Both the position numbers and the translations under genes were made by a program. From a virus, in the IMG/VR virus record IMGVR_UViG_3300027714_000008, positions 34,739 through 98,738 of that record: a DNA stretch of 64,000 nt; one strand, 5' to 3'. The notes below the pieces were generated by a model. That model saw only the letters and a list, made by a program, of their open reading frames with translations, ran no database searches and was not told the DNA's origin. Below are positions 7,249 through 16,390 of this stretch, one piece after another. Positions within the stretch are counted from its first letter, which is position 1. Each line of letters begins with the position of its first letter.

Positions 7249-8811
7249 TTATTCGTCTTCTTTTTCATCAGACTGATTGTTATTATCTACTTCTTTATCT
7301 TCTTTATCTTTAGGGTCTTCAACTTCGCCTACTTTTATTTCAGCACCAATTTGATCGCCCATTTCTTTAATCTGTTGTTCATCAAAGTGAAGAACATTTT
7401 TCATAATCCATTCTTTAGAGAAGTATTCACCAGCATATGATTGAACTTCATTTAATATACCTAGGCGTCCCTGTAGAATTTCTGTTTCTTTCAATTCTGT
7501 AAAGTGATTGTCACGAACAAAATCGATATTGATATTAGATTTCCAATCGTCCCAATCTTCTTGGACTATGATTTGTTTTAGAAGTAGTTGCTTCTTTAGT
7601 ATGTTTAAGAACAAAGAAGAAAAACGACGACGTAGTTTGTCGATAAACTTTTGAAATTTAAGTTCTTCTCTGCTTATTTCAGACGATCTACCTAATTGGA
7701 ACGTGGACTCTTGCTCTAGTCTTTGTACTGGAACATTTAATGCACGATATAATTTCTTTTGAAAGTATATGATGTCTTCGATTTGACCTAGATTATCACC
7801 ACCGGGTAGTGTACTAATCTCTGTGCCTTTACCGCCTTCACGACGTGGAAGCCAGAAATCTTCTAGCATAGACATGTGCTTGCGATCATCCTTGACTTCA
7901 CCAGTGGTTGCATCATAGACAATTTTATTCTTATAACGAGCCATGATGTTTTTCATGTACTCTTCGGCTTTACCACGCGGTAAGTTACCGACATCAACGT
8001 AGAATATTCTACGCTCAGGTGCACGTGCCAAACGATAGATAACTAATGAGTCTTCCATCATTCTTAATTGGTTGATAGGCTTTAACGCCTTATGTAGATA
8101 TGATACTACTTTTTTACGATGCTCATCAAGCAATCCAGATGTCACATAGCTTATCGCATCTACGTTTATCTTGACAACGTTTGTAGCTACGTTTCCAGGC
8201 TTTTCTTCGTAGACAAAAAACTCACTTACTTTCTCTACAATGTCAGCATTAGTAACAGGATCTTTCTTTTTCTTAATCTCTTTTACTTTGCGAATTTTAG
8301 TCGCATCGATAGGACGAATTTCTTGTATACCAGCTTTTAAGTTGGCTTCATTAACAACTAGGTGATGCACCATTCTGCCGTCAATATACCAACGTTTAAA
8401 CATATCAGAACCTAAATCTGAAAAGTTTAACATAGAAACAACATCATCAAATTCAGTAAAGATTTGTTTCTTAACCTTGTCACTCATACCTTTGATCTTA
8501 TCAAGGTTTACTTTGACAGGAGCTTCAAGTTCAGATGTGCTTACCGCTTCGTTACAAATCTCATCAATTGCCATATCCACTTCTGGGTGCATGCCAACTG
8601 CCCTGTATCTTTGGACTAACTCTACAGAACCTTTTGCGTTATCGCCTTCAAAATCAATGTACTGACCTGTGTGTGAACCAGATGCAGTTACGTAACCAGC
8701 ACCATCATCGTCGATAGGTGGTACAATTGAGGGTAACTTTACTTTAGCCTGTGCATTCTTTTCTGCTTTACGCAGTTCAAAACCAAATAATTTAACTATT
8801 GGACCAGCCAT
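7249..8811 (-). CDS. 20: Portal vertex protein gp20
   Basis: A 520-aa protein (T4 gp20 is 524 aa) with characteristic portal segments: MHPEVDMAIDEICNEAV, GRMVHHLVV, RLARAPERRIFYVDVGNLP, WLPRREGGKGTEI and TLPGGDNLGQIEDI. It forms the dodecameric portal through which DNA is packaged and to which the neck attaches. The C-terminus is a charged, acidic tail. A late box lies 58 bp before the start, separated from the tail tube gene by a terminator hairpin. Confidence 0.97.
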   Translation of the reverse strand: MAGPIVKLFGFELRKAEKNAQAKVKLPSIVPPIDDDGAGYVTASGSHTGQYIDFEGDNAKGSVELVQRYRAVGMHPEVDMAIDEICNEAVSTSELEAPVKVNLDKIKGMSDKVKKQIFTEFDDVVSMLNFSDLGSDMFKRWYIDGRMVHHLVVNEANLKAGIQEIRPIDATKIRKVKEIKKKKDPVTNADIVEKVSEFFVYEEKPGNVATNVVKINVDAISYVTSGLLDEHRKKVVSYLHKALKPINQLRMMEDSLVIYRLARAPERRIFYVDVGNLPRGKAEEYMKNIMARYKNKIVYDATTGEVKDDRKHMSMLEDFWLPRREGGKGTEISTLPGGDNLGQIEDIIYFQKKLYRALNVPVQRLEQESTFQLGRSSEISREELKFQKFIDKLRRRFSSLFLNILKKQLLLKQIIVQEDWDDWKSNINIDFVRDNHFTELKETEILQGRLGILNEVQSYAGEYFSKEWIMKNVLHFDEQQIKEMGDQIGAEIKVGEVEDPKDKEDKEVDNNNQSDEKEDE

Positions 8812-8833
8812 AATATATCCTTCTAAGTGTAAG

Positions 8834-8861
8834 TAAAGAGGGGCAAGTTAATCACCCCTCT
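8834..8861 (-). terminator. Hairpin terminator after gene 19
   Basis: Perfect 7-bp stem AGAGGGG/CCCCTCT with an 11-nt loop. On the minus strand it is followed by TTTACTT, a short T run. It separates the sheath/tube transcript from the portal transcript, which begins at the adjacent late promoter. Confidence 0.65.
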
Positions 8862-8869
8862 AATATCTT

Positions 8870-8877
8870 TATTTATA
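8870..8877 (-). promoter_or_regulatory. T4-type late promoter for the head operon
   Basis: An exact TATAAATA on the minus strand, in the gap between gene 19 and gene 20. The downstream hairpin at 8834-8861 lies in its leader, so some attenuation of this transcript is possible. Confidence 0.85.
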
Positions 8878-8885
8878 ACAGCTTT

Positions 8886-9416
8886 TTAGCTAGTTACGCC
8901 AGCCGCTTCCCAATACTGTATCTGGAATTCGACTTGGAATTCTTCGATGACATCAGTAGCTCCATAACTAAGATCAATTGGTGATACATTCGTAGGAAAA
9001 CAACCACGGAAGTTGTATGTCTTAAGTGATGAACCATCTTTATCAAGTTGTTCAACGATAAGATCTGCTGAATAATCATTCACACTTGTCAAGCCAGTGT
9101 TTGCTTGATGGTTGTTCATGCCATTCATCCAACGTTCCATTGAGTCACGTACAACAAAGTCTGTGTCATTGATAATAGTCGGTGTCCATACATCAAATGT
9201 ACGATCGCCAGCCATTTTTAACTGTCGTCCACGAAATGGTACTATGATAGTACCAAGTATAGACCCAGGAAGCTGTGCCGCTGAACAAAGGAATGAAGTA
9301 ATTTCTACATCACCTTGTGCATAAGCAGGAAAGTTTATGGTTGCTTTGAATAGATTTGGTCTAGCTCCGCCACCTCTTAGTTTTGACTTAAAGTCATCAA
9401 CGCCTAATATTGCCAT
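8886..9416 (-). CDS. 19: Tail tube protein gp19
   Basis: A 176-aa protein (T4 gp19 is 163 aa). It begins with GVDDFKSKLRGGGARPNLFK, the usual gp19 opening, and has SAAQLPGSILGTIIVPFRGR and RMERWMNG-like segments typical of the tube fold. It polymerises into the inner tail tube around the tape measure. It lies 15 bp after the sheath gene, as in T4. Confidence 0.95.
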   Translation of the reverse strand: MAILGVDDFKSKLRGGGARPNLFKATINFPAYAQGDVEITSFLCSAAQLPGSILGTIIVPFRGRQLKMAGDRTFDVWTPTIINDTDFVVRDSMERWMNGMNNHQANTGLTSVNDYSADLIVEQLDKDGSSLKTYNFRGCFPTNVSPIDLSYGATDVIEEFQVEFQIQYWEAAGVTS

Positions 9417-9431
9417 TTTCTAATATCTCCC

Positions 9432-11171
9432 TTAGACCGAGCCAACAACTTCTTCGAAGTCTACACCAGTTCTAACAGCTACGAAATTTAGTGTAACGTA
9501 GTTGATTGAACGTGCAGGCTTGATGAAGATATTTGCTATGAATTCATTTCTATCTATAACGGCTGCGGAGTTATTTGATTCGTCACAAACAACACGGAAA
9601 TCTGTAATACCGCGACGACCTTGGATTTCTCTCAAGAAAGGTTCTACGATGTTTACAAATTCTGCACGTGTAAATTCGTCATTGAATTCAAACATAACAT
9701 TTCTTGCAGCAATTGCAATTGCTCTTTCCATAGTCAGGAACAAGCGACGAACGTTGATACGATCGAAAGCTGATGGTCTGGCTAAGAATGTTTTATCACC
9801 AAATAACAATACGCCTTGACCAGGAATATTTGCAACTGGATTAATACCAGCTTTATATAGTGTGTCTCGTTCTGCTTTAGTCGGAGAATATGTTAAGGCA
9901 GTTATACCTAAAACTGAACCACGTCTTTGACCAGCTGGTGAAAACCAAGGTGCCGCTTGAAGATCAGAAGCCGCCATAATACCTGCAACCGAAGATGCGT
10001 CTGGAATTTGGATATATTGGTCATTGTACTTGTCATATACTTTAAGATAGTTGTTTGAAACAACCAAGTAAGACGACCTTGTAAACGTGTCTGTTGTTAC
10101 AATTGAAGTAGCAACTGGTGTTGATGCATTCACAACTGCAGCTCTGTTAGGTGATGCTACTACGACACAATCTTTACGTGTAGTTCCAGCAATTACAATC
10201 ATGTTATTAACAACAGTTGTCATATCACCTTGTGCTGACATACCAGGAGCGATTAAGAAGTCAACAGTAATTGTGTCAACGTCACTAAACAATGCCATAC
10301 CTGTGCCATACTTACTTGCAGTAAGTGCGGCTGAATCAGCACCAGCAGTTAAACTAGATGTTATTGGAGCAGATGCAGATGCTTGATACGTTGTACCTTG
10401 AGCGGCTGTGCCAGCATTAGTTAGTGCAGCTAATGTACCTTCAAAAGTTGCAAGGTAAACATATTTAGATGCACTATTAATTACGTCTTTAACATAATTA
10501 GATGATCCGTCTGAAGATTTTGCATCAGATGCAACAGAGACAAATGCGTAACGCTCTAATATAGTACCAGGAGTTCCTGTAAACAGACCATCCTCGTCTA
10601 TAACTGCAACGTGTACTTCGTCATTTACAGCACTTCTTGCTAATCCATAGGCAGATGTTACTGGTGGTGAATCGAAAGCCGCTCTTTGACCCCATACTGA
10701 AAAGTATGTGCCTGAAGAATCTGAGCCTGCTGGACATAAAGAAACTCTTAAAGAGTTACCTAGTGCGCCTGGATATCTTGCAATCCAACCACCAGCATTT
10801 GTGTCACCAGAGTCAGAACCAAACGTACTTGATAACGAGTCAAAGTGCTCTTCTTCTCTCACAAGTAACGTTAGCCCTGCGGAGTTTGCATTGTATGCAT
10901 GCGCTGTAGCTTCTCGTACCACTTGTAGAGAACTTGAATATTTTAAATAGTATGCGGCAGACAGAAAGTCTACAGCCTTAGTAGATGATGGGGAAGCGAA
11001 TGTCGCCGCAAGATTAGCCTCTGTGTCTATCAGAGTAGCTTTTCTAACTGGTCCCCATCTAAAATCACCTACAAATGCGCCTGTTGTCGATTGTACATTT
11101 GGCACTACGCCAGTTAAATCAACTTCTTTGACTACAATTGCTGGGGATTCTGATGGACTGAATATTGCCAT
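9432..11171 (-). CDS. 18: Tail sheath protein gp18
   Basis: A 579-aa contractile sheath protein. The N-terminus SPAIVVKEVDLTGVVPNVQ and GAFVGDFRWGPV match T4 gp18, as do the C-terminal parts LFGDKTFLARPSAFDRINVR and FMFEFNDEFTR-like sequence and the final strand YVTLNFVAVRTGVDFEEVVG. The shorter length than T4 (659 aa) reflects a smaller variable surface domain in the middle. A late promoter lies upstream at 11238. Confidence 0.97.
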   Translation of the reverse strand: MAIFSPSESPAIVVKEVDLTGVVPNVQSTTGAFVGDFRWGPVRKATLIDTEANLAATFASPSSTKAVDFLSAAYYLKYSSSLQVVREATAHAYNANSAGLTLLVREEEHFDSLSSTFGSDSGDTNAGGWIARYPGALGNSLRVSLCPAGSDSSGTYFSVWGQRAAFDSPPVTSAYGLARSAVNDEVHVAVIDEDGLFTGTPGTILERYAFVSVASDAKSSDGSSNYVKDVINSASKYVYLATFEGTLAALTNAGTAAQGTTYQASASAPITSSLTAGADSAALTASKYGTGMALFSDVDTITVDFLIAPGMSAQGDMTTVVNNMIVIAGTTRKDCVVVASPNRAAVVNASTPVATSIVTTDTFTRSSYLVVSNNYLKVYDKYNDQYIQIPDASSVAGIMAASDLQAAPWFSPAGQRRGSVLGITALTYSPTKAERDTLYKAGINPVANIPGQGVLLFGDKTFLARPSAFDRINVRRLFLTMERAIAIAARNVMFEFNDEFTRAEFVNIVEPFLREIQGRRGITDFRVVCDESNNSAAVIDRNEFIANIFIKPARSINYVTLNFVAVRTGVDFEEVVGSV

Positions 11172-11237
11172 GTATAGATCCTTTTCAGATATTAATTAAT
11201 AAGTTATCATAATACGAGTTCTTTATCATTATGTGTA

Positions 11238-11245
11238 TTTATAAC
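11238..11245 (-). promoter_or_regulatory. T4-type late promoter for gene 18
   Basis: An exact TATAAATA on the minus strand, immediately after the QueC-like gene stop and 67 bp before the sheath ATG. Confidence 0.85.
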
Positions 11246-11248
11246 ATT

Positions 11249-11884
11249 TTAATATTGTCCAAATGCCCATTTCTTCTCCTGACAATGATAGCATATTTTA
11301 CATGGTTCTGTGTAATTATTAGTTCTCTCAGCATAATACGTACAAGACCAACTCTCTTTAATATACCTTTCAGGTAAATCTAATTGCTTAAACAAAAGAG
11401 CTATGTCTCGTTTGTCCATATGAGCAAAAGGTCTATAGGTTTTTGCACCAGTTGCATGATGTACTTGATAGATAGTATTAGTCTTATTGACTCTTCTTTC
11501 ATCTTTGTACATACTACCCCAAGTATTAACAATGTTCCATGAAGGTAGTGCAGTAAGGCCAGTTATAATTATTTTTAAATCCTTGTACTTTTCATACATT
11601 TTCTTATCAAAAATACCATGAATTTCATGTTGTTCATTAATACCATCCTCTTCCCAATGAAATACTTCAATTTCTTTTATATTAAGATTTGGATGTTTAA
11701 TTCTTGCATCAGATAAAATACCTTTGGTAATAGATGCAGTGTTTGTAACTCTACTACCAATTGATTGCATAGGAAGGATAGACACATTTGGAGATATTAT
11801 ATCACATATATAAAATAATAAAACCAATGAATCTAATCCACCAGAAATACCAACACCGACCATTCCAGAATCAGGTAAGTCCAT
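11249..11884 (-). CDS. QueC-like PP-loop ATPase
   Basis: A 211-aa protein with the PP-loop signature SGGLDS (residues 14-19) near the N-terminus and four cysteines at the C-terminus (C181, C195, C198, C201; spacing C-x13-C-x2-C-x2-C), followed by KKWAF. QueC, which makes 7-cyano-7-deazaguanine (preQ0) using ATP, has the same N-terminal loop and a C-terminal four-cysteine zinc site (C-x8-C-x2-C-x2-C) with a nearby AF. Other PP-loop enzymes activate different substrates, so the reaction is not certain. No other deazaguanine genes (queD, queE, folE, dpdA) are in this window. The gene sits between the terminase and sheath genes, 3 bp after gene 17, so it is expressed late. Confidence 0.7.
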   Translation of the reverse strand: MDLPDSGMVGVGISGGLDSLVLLFYICDIISPNVSILPMQSIGSRVTNTASITKGILSDARIKHPNLNIKEIEVFHWEEDGINEQHEIHGIFDKKMYEKYKDLKIIITGLTALPSWNIVNTWGSMYKDERRVNKTNTIYQVHHATGAKTYRPFAHMDKRDIALLFKQLDLPERYIKESWSCTYYAERTNNYTEPCKICYHCQEKKWAFGQY

Positions 11885-11887
11885 AAT

Positions 11888-13507
11888 TTAAAATCCCATA
11901 TTTACCTTAACGTTTTTATCGACTGTCCATACACCCATATCTTCTTCTAGTATATTACTTTCGTCGTCTTGACCATCGTTTATAAACCCGAATGGCACTA
12001 AATCGTTTTCAATCTCTTTCATACGTTGTTCAAACATCATTTCCTTTAGATTAACATCAGTCAGTTCTTCAAAGTTATTACCCACGGCAAAATATCCAAA
12101 CAACACTAGGTTCATCATTAAGTCGTCATGGTTTCCTTCTGATGCTTCGTATGATGCACCTTTGGCTACAAACGTGGACATCTCTAATATAGTCTGAGGG
12201 TCTACAATATCTAACTTGCCATGTTCAATAATGTCTTTAATGGCAGAACACCCAATACGTTTTGTTTTCCTAGTCATCTCTACACCAATACGATCAGCTC
12301 TTATAAGAGAATCCATGTGAAGGTTTTCGTACTCTAAATCATTATATAGGCCGTTACAAACCAGCGATCCTTGATCATTAGCTTCAATAATAGTATAAGC
12401 CTCATTGTAGAGATTTGCATACTTATAAATAATTGTAGGGTAGAGGATTGGTGAGATAGTATTACAGCGATACACAGCAACCTGCTTAAAAGGTCTTTGG
12501 CTAATATCGATCAAGTTAAACGTGCTATAGTCCAATCCTCTACCTCTCGCAACATCAACTAACATTATGTAGCTATGTTTGGGATCAGGATTTTCATACA
12601 TTAAAAAACTACCGCCTTCTAACACTTGTACATGAGGTTTGGCTTTTTGTCGTAATAAATGTTCTGCTGAAATTAAAGTTGCGCCTGTGCCAAAGAAAGT
12701 GTTACCAAATTCTTGATCAAATTGTAATTGGCTTGTATTACCAATAGTCTTGTCTTTCCATTTTTCATCACGACCAGGAACGTCCCACCAATCAACTCTG
12801 AATGGCACAAATTCACTTGTGTTTTGCATAGCACCTTCCCAAATTTTATGGAACATGTTACCTATACCATTAGCAGTAGAAGTGATAATAATCTTTGTGT
12901 CCTTACCAGATGAAACAACTGGATATGTAGACGTGTAAAATTCTGCCGCACGTTCAACAAATGCAAACTCGTCTAAGTACAATAGGTTAACAGACATACC
13001 ACGAATTGAGCTACCACTAGTTGCGGCTGCAATAATTCTGCTTAGATTAGAAAATTCTAAAGAACCTTTATTTAAAGCCTTTGTGCCTGGTTGTAAAAAG
13101 AAAGGTAAGTTCTCTAGCATCAAAGTAACTCTTGCCAACATTTCACGCGCAGTAGCACCCTTGTTTGCTAAAACAGCAACAGTTTTCTCGGCATGGAATA
13201 TTGCATACCACAATAAGTAAGCAACAGAACTTATTGATTTTCCAGACTGTCTACAGGCAAGCACAATAGAAAATCTATTATTTTGAAAGTGACTAAACAT
13301 TTGCTCTTGATAAGGATACAAATCAAATGGAACAAGCCCTCTATCTAAGCTGATAACCTTACAGTATGTTCTTGCAAAGTAAGAAGCATCGTGCATGCAC
13401 TTAGCATACTCTTTGACTTGCCATTCAGACCATTCTTGTACAACGTTATCGGCTTTAACTTGTCTATTACCATTATAACTTTTACTCGTATCCATCACAA
13501 TAGCCAT
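11888..13507 (-). CDS. 17: Terminase large subunit gp17
   Basis: A 539-aa packaging motor. The N-terminal ATPase has Walker A ACRQSGKS (84-91) and Walker B LLYLDE (175-180) with motif ITSTANG. The C-terminal RNase H-like nuclease has acidic residues in LVDVARGRGLDYS, IEANDQGSLV and NHDDLMMNLVL. Length and order match T4 gp17 (610 aa), which has a longer N-terminus. Only 2 bp separate it from gene 16, whose product regulates it. Confidence 0.97.
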   Translation of the reverse strand: MAIVMDTSKSYNGNRQVKADNVVQEWSEWQVKEYAKCMHDASYFARTYCKVISLDRGLVPFDLYPYQEQMFSHFQNNRFSIVLACRQSGKSISSVAYLLWYAIFHAEKTVAVLANKGATAREMLARVTLMLENLPFFLQPGTKALNKGSLEFSNLSRIIAAATSGSSIRGMSVNLLYLDEFAFVERAAEFYTSTYPVVSSGKDTKIIITSTANGIGNMFHKIWEGAMQNTSEFVPFRVDWWDVPGRDEKWKDKTIGNTSQLQFDQEFGNTFFGTGATLISAEHLLRQKAKPHVQVLEGGSFLMYENPDPKHSYIMLVDVARGRGLDYSTFNLIDISQRPFKQVAVYRCNTISPILYPTIIYKYANLYNEAYTIIEANDQGSLVCNGLYNDLEYENLHMDSLIRADRIGVEMTRKTKRIGCSAIKDIIEHGKLDIVDPQTILEMSTFVAKGASYEASEGNHDDLMMNLVLFGYFAVGNNFEELTDVNLKEMMFEQRMKEIENDLVPFGFINDGQDDESNILEEDMGVWTVDKNVKVNMGF

Positions 13508-13509
13508 TA

Positions 13510-13872
13510 TTAATCCTTGTCTGGTAGTACGTCTATGACGTCACCCTCTTTTTTCTGTAAGTCTGATAGCATTTTTTGTATCTCTACAGTAGACCCAACT
13601 AATAAATTATTAGTGATGCCACCAGCTGGAATATCAGAAGGGTCTTCCTTCTTAATATCTTTTTTCTTTTTGTGTAAATCTAATAGATTACCATTGACAT
13701 CTGCCATTGTTTTCATTAGGCCAGAAAGCACTTCAAATGCGCGAGGGTGTTCTGTTGATCTTGCAACTTCGATCATATCTTCTAAGGCTGCTGAACCTTT
13801 TACTAGGATGTCGTGGTAAGTTTGTCTTGCATACTCAAAATCATTATCTACATTATCAGATGAATCAATCAT
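13510..13872 (-). CDS. 16: Terminase small subunit gp16
   Basis: A 120-aa helical protein in the T4 gene 16 position, between 15 and 17. It has an acidic N-terminus, a central helix pair (FEYARQTYHDILVKGSAAL, then a helix containing LSGLMKTMADVNGNLLDLH) and a charged, flexible C-terminal tail. These are features of T4-like small terminases, which assemble into rings and stimulate gp17. It overlaps gene 15 by ATGA. A late box lies inside gene 15, 122 bp upstream. Confidence 0.88.
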   Translation of the reverse strand: MIDSSDNVDNDFEYARQTYHDILVKGSAALEDMIEVARSTEHPRAFEVLSGLMKTMADVNGNLLDLHKKKKDIKKEDPSDIPAGGITNNLLVGSTVEIQKMLSDLQKKEGDVIDVLPDKD

Positions 13873-14651
13873 GCGCTATCTAAAGCTCCATAGAATGTTG
13901 TCGTAAATCCATAATCACTATCTGGACTTGCGGATGCTGGGTTAGGTATCACTCTGATTGTTGAAACTAACTCATCAGAGTCTTTTATACCACTATTTAT
14001 AGTGTGTAATTTCATGTCTGCTTGACGTATAATCTTACCAGTTGTAACAGGACCATAGAAATTAATTTTCATTTCAAAGTCTAAAGTGTAAAGAATACTA
14101 CGTCTTTGCTCTAAAGCACCTTCATAGTCGTCTGTGAATGAAACACTCTGCAAAGAAATAGGGCTGTCTTCTAATATATCTTCACCTGCAATAGGCTTTA
14201 TTGTTAAAGTATATTGTGGAGCAAAGTAAGGAACAATCTGTTCAACTATTTGTAACGCATCATCTTGAGACTTTGCATAGATGTTTAATTGAAAGTTTAT
14301 ATTATAAGGTACTGGTGTTTTAACTTTGTTTCTATCGTAAACACTAGTGCCTGTAGTGTTAAACTGATTGACCTTACTTAATTGTCTGACTGGATCATAA
14401 ACAATATTAACAATCTCGAATGATATGCGAGGAAGTTTGATAGCCAATTGTCTTTCAGCATCTTCACCATTAGTCTGTGATCTAAGACGTTCAATAAAAT
14501 CACGTTTAGGCGCATATGTCAATGGTACTTTAACTTGACTTATTACTGCGCCAGCAGAGTTCTTACGTAACACATGTAAGTTATTAAACAGACTGCCAAA
14601 CACGGCAACTGATTTACGAATTCTTTGATGATAGAAATATGTACCAAACAT
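13869..14651 (-). CDS. 15: Tail sheath stabiliser / tail completion protein gp15
   Basis: A 260-aa protein (T4 gp15 is 272 aa). The N-terminus MFGTYFYHQRIRKSVAVFGS is the typical gp15 opening (T4: MFGYFYNSSFRRYATLMGDL), followed by VKVPLTYAPKRDFIERL and KLPRISFEIV, also conserved. It caps the finished tail and docks it to the neck. It lies directly after gene 14. Confidence 0.95.
   Translation of the reverse strand: MFGTYFYHQRIRKSVAVFGSLFNNLHVLRKNSAGAVISQVKVPLTYAPKRDFIERLRSQTNGEDAERQLAIKLPRISFEIVNIVYDPVRQLSKVNQFNTTGTSVYDRNKVKTPVPYNINFQLNIYAKSQDDALQIVEQIVPYFAPQYTLTIKPIAGEDILEDSPISLQSVSFTDDYEGALEQRRSILYTLDFEMKINFYGPVTTGKIIRQADMKLHTINSGIKDSDELVSTIRVIPNPASASPDSDYGFTTTFYGALDSA
13994..14001 (-). 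promoter_or_regulatory. Possible internal late promoter (TATAAATA)
   Basis: An exact TATAAATA lies inside gene 15, 122 bp before the gene 16 start. It could raise terminase expression, but an intragenic match may also be chance. Confidence 0.45.
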
Positions 14652-14654
14652 TAT

Positions 14655-15572
14655 TTAAGTCTCCACGTCACCAAATGGGTTGCTTTCAGAGAAGTCTAAG
14701 AAGCCACCAGCTATGGTTTTAAAATCAGCATTTTGTTCATCGTCAGAAATTCTATTATCCTCTACAACACCACTAGCCTGTACGACACCTTTTGCACCCG
14801 ATGTTAGACCTGTGATTGTTCCAGAGTCAAGGAATTCACGGAACTTACCATCTGTAGAACCAATGTGAGCCAAAGATAACACGCTATCAGAATCAGAAGC
14901 AAAGTTAGCCGCTGGTGCAAATGCGACGACTTCACCCCTCATAAATATTCCAAGGTCACTGTCAAGTGTCTGTGAAACGTTTTCGCCAACTTGGAACAAA
15001 GTTGCGCTTGATGAATCTTGATGTAATGTAAGATCCATTTGATAGGCACTATGCTTTTCAATATCATCAATAGCTTTGACACCTGTATCAAAATCTTCAT
15101 CATTGTATTCGAATAGAGAACAACGCATTTTAAATGTTGGTAGATTCTTAAGCTGATAAAAAGGCGATTCGTCTTCGACCTTTTGAATTTCAAAAGTAGA
15201 GTTTGACATAGGCAAATGTATTAAATCACCTTCTCTAGGTCTATAGAAAGCAATATCATTCTTACCGACTAATTGATCAAAGCGACGTCGTGCAACAATA
15301 AACGTTGCTTCGTCTCTTATCTCAACACCGAATTTTGAAAACAAGTCTCTTTCACCATCAAAACCTTCTAGGTTCTCAATATACATTTCAATCTTATGAG
15401 ATTTTTTAAATTTAGAAACAGAGTCGTCACCAAATATACGATCTTCGTTTACTAATTCACGAGGAATATAGAAAACGTCTTGACCATACATTTGTAGAGA
15501 CTCAATTATTATGTCTTCATATAATGTCTGTTCGCTTTTAACGCCGACATTGAAGTATGCATTGGTTGCCAT
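14655..15572 (-). CDS. 14: Neck protein gp14
   Basis: A 305-aa protein (T4 gp14 is 256 aa). The N-terminal region SLQMYGQDVFYIPRELVNED and FSKFGVEIRDEATFIVARRR are clear gp14 segments, followed by RPREGDLIHLPMSNSTFEI. It forms the neck with gp13 between portal and tail. The C-terminal 100 residues are a divergent, Ser/Asp-rich extension with a DSGTITGLTSGAKGVV stretch of the kind found in marine phage structural proteins. Confidence 0.93.
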   Translation of the reverse strand: MATNAYFNVGVKSEQTLYEDIIIESLQMYGQDVFYIPRELVNEDRIFGDDSVSKFKKSHKIEMYIENLEGFDGERDLFSKFGVEIRDEATFIVARRRFDQLVGKNDIAFYRPREGDLIHLPMSNSTFEIQKVEDESPFYQLKNLPTFKMRCSLFEYNDEDFDTGVKAIDDIEKHSAYQMDLTLHQDSSSATLFQVGENVSQTLDSDLGIFMRGEVVAFAPAANFASDSDSVLSLAHIGSTDGKFREFLDSGTITGLTSGAKGVVQASGVVEDNRISDDEQNADFKTIAGGFLDFSESNPFGDVET

Positions 15573-15573
15573 A

Positions 15574-16329
15574 TTATCCTACAAAGAAATCTGGTGGAAA
15601 TTCGTGTTCTAGTCGCATTGTTTCTTTTAGTGTTGCAATCTCGGCAGTAGCATCGTCATACAATTGTCTACCATTAAGAAGAACGCCGCCTGGAAGTTGC
15701 ATACCTTCAAACTTAATTAGGTTTGCACCCCATTGTTGTTTTATCAACTGTGTGGTGAAGTCTTTTACAAACATATCATTATAGACTGATGTGAAAGTTT
15801 CTGGATTAATTATGTTGTCTGTTTCAAGAACTACGTAATCACCAGCTTTAATAGATTTATCATTCATGTTACTAAACCACTTTAGACGATTCTGATGTCT
15901 ACGGAAATTTACTTGTGGCGTGCCAGTCAATTGACTTTCTAGTAAAGATAGATATTGTTGCATCTGTGTGAAGTAACCAAGATCACCTATAAAGCTACCT
16001 TGGTTTGCCACATCTTGTAGCATCAATTGATATTTAATACTAAAAAAGTTTCTTGAAACTGATGCACCAGTTTGTATTGGTAATGCTTTTATAACATACA
16101 ATATATTGGTAGGTAAAGTTATATATTCGTTTGTAATGTCTGTAGCAGTCATTAAATGAACATGAAAACCTCTTGATACTGCATCAGAATGAAACTCTGC
16201 ATAATACTGTAGAGCGTCGTCTATACGATCGTCTATTTGATCCTCGTCTACGTTAATTTCAATGACAGGAGCACCTAGCCTACGAAGAGCATGGTCTTGT
16301 AATTGTACTCTGCTTGTAACAATAGCCAT
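15574..16329 (-). CDS. 13: Neck protein gp13
   Basis: A 251-aa protein (T4 gp13 is 309 aa). Conserved features are the opening QLQDHALRRLGAPVIEINVD, IDDALQYYAEFHSDAV, and the C-terminal DMFVKDFTTQLIKQQWGANL and MQLPGGVLLNG segments. It binds the portal after packaging. The first gene of the head-neck-terminase block, it is separated from the long fibre gene by about 60 bp containing a hairpin. Confidence 0.95.
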   Translation of the reverse strand: MAIVTSRVQLQDHALRRLGAPVIEINVDEDQIDDRIDDALQYYAEFHSDAVSRGFHVHLMTATDITNEYITLPTNILYVIKALPIQTGASVSRNFFSIKYQLMLQDVANQGSFIGDLGYFTQMQQYLSLLESQLTGTPQVNFRRHQNRLKWFSNMNDKSIKAGDYVVLETDNIINPETFTSVYNDMFVKDFTTQLIKQQWGANLIKFEGMQLPGGVLLNGRQLYDDATAEIATLKETMRLEHEFPPDFFVG

Positions 16330-16354
16330 TAAAAATAATCCTTCTGGTGTAATA

Positions 16355-16378
16355 GGAGAGAGATATTATTCCCTCTCC
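16355..16378 (-). terminator. Possible hairpin after the long fibre gene
   Basis: A 6-bp stem GGAGAG/CTCTCC with a 12-nt loop lies in the gap between the fibre gene stop and gene 13. No T run follows on the minus strand, so it may be an RNA-stability or processing hairpin rather than a true terminator. Confidence 0.3.
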
Positions 16379-16390
16379 ATTCTATTTAGC

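Noticed and set aside
12424-12431. Exact TATAAATA on the plus strand
   Set aside because: It lies inside the terminase gene on the antisense strand with no rightward gene after it; likely chance in AT-rich DNA.
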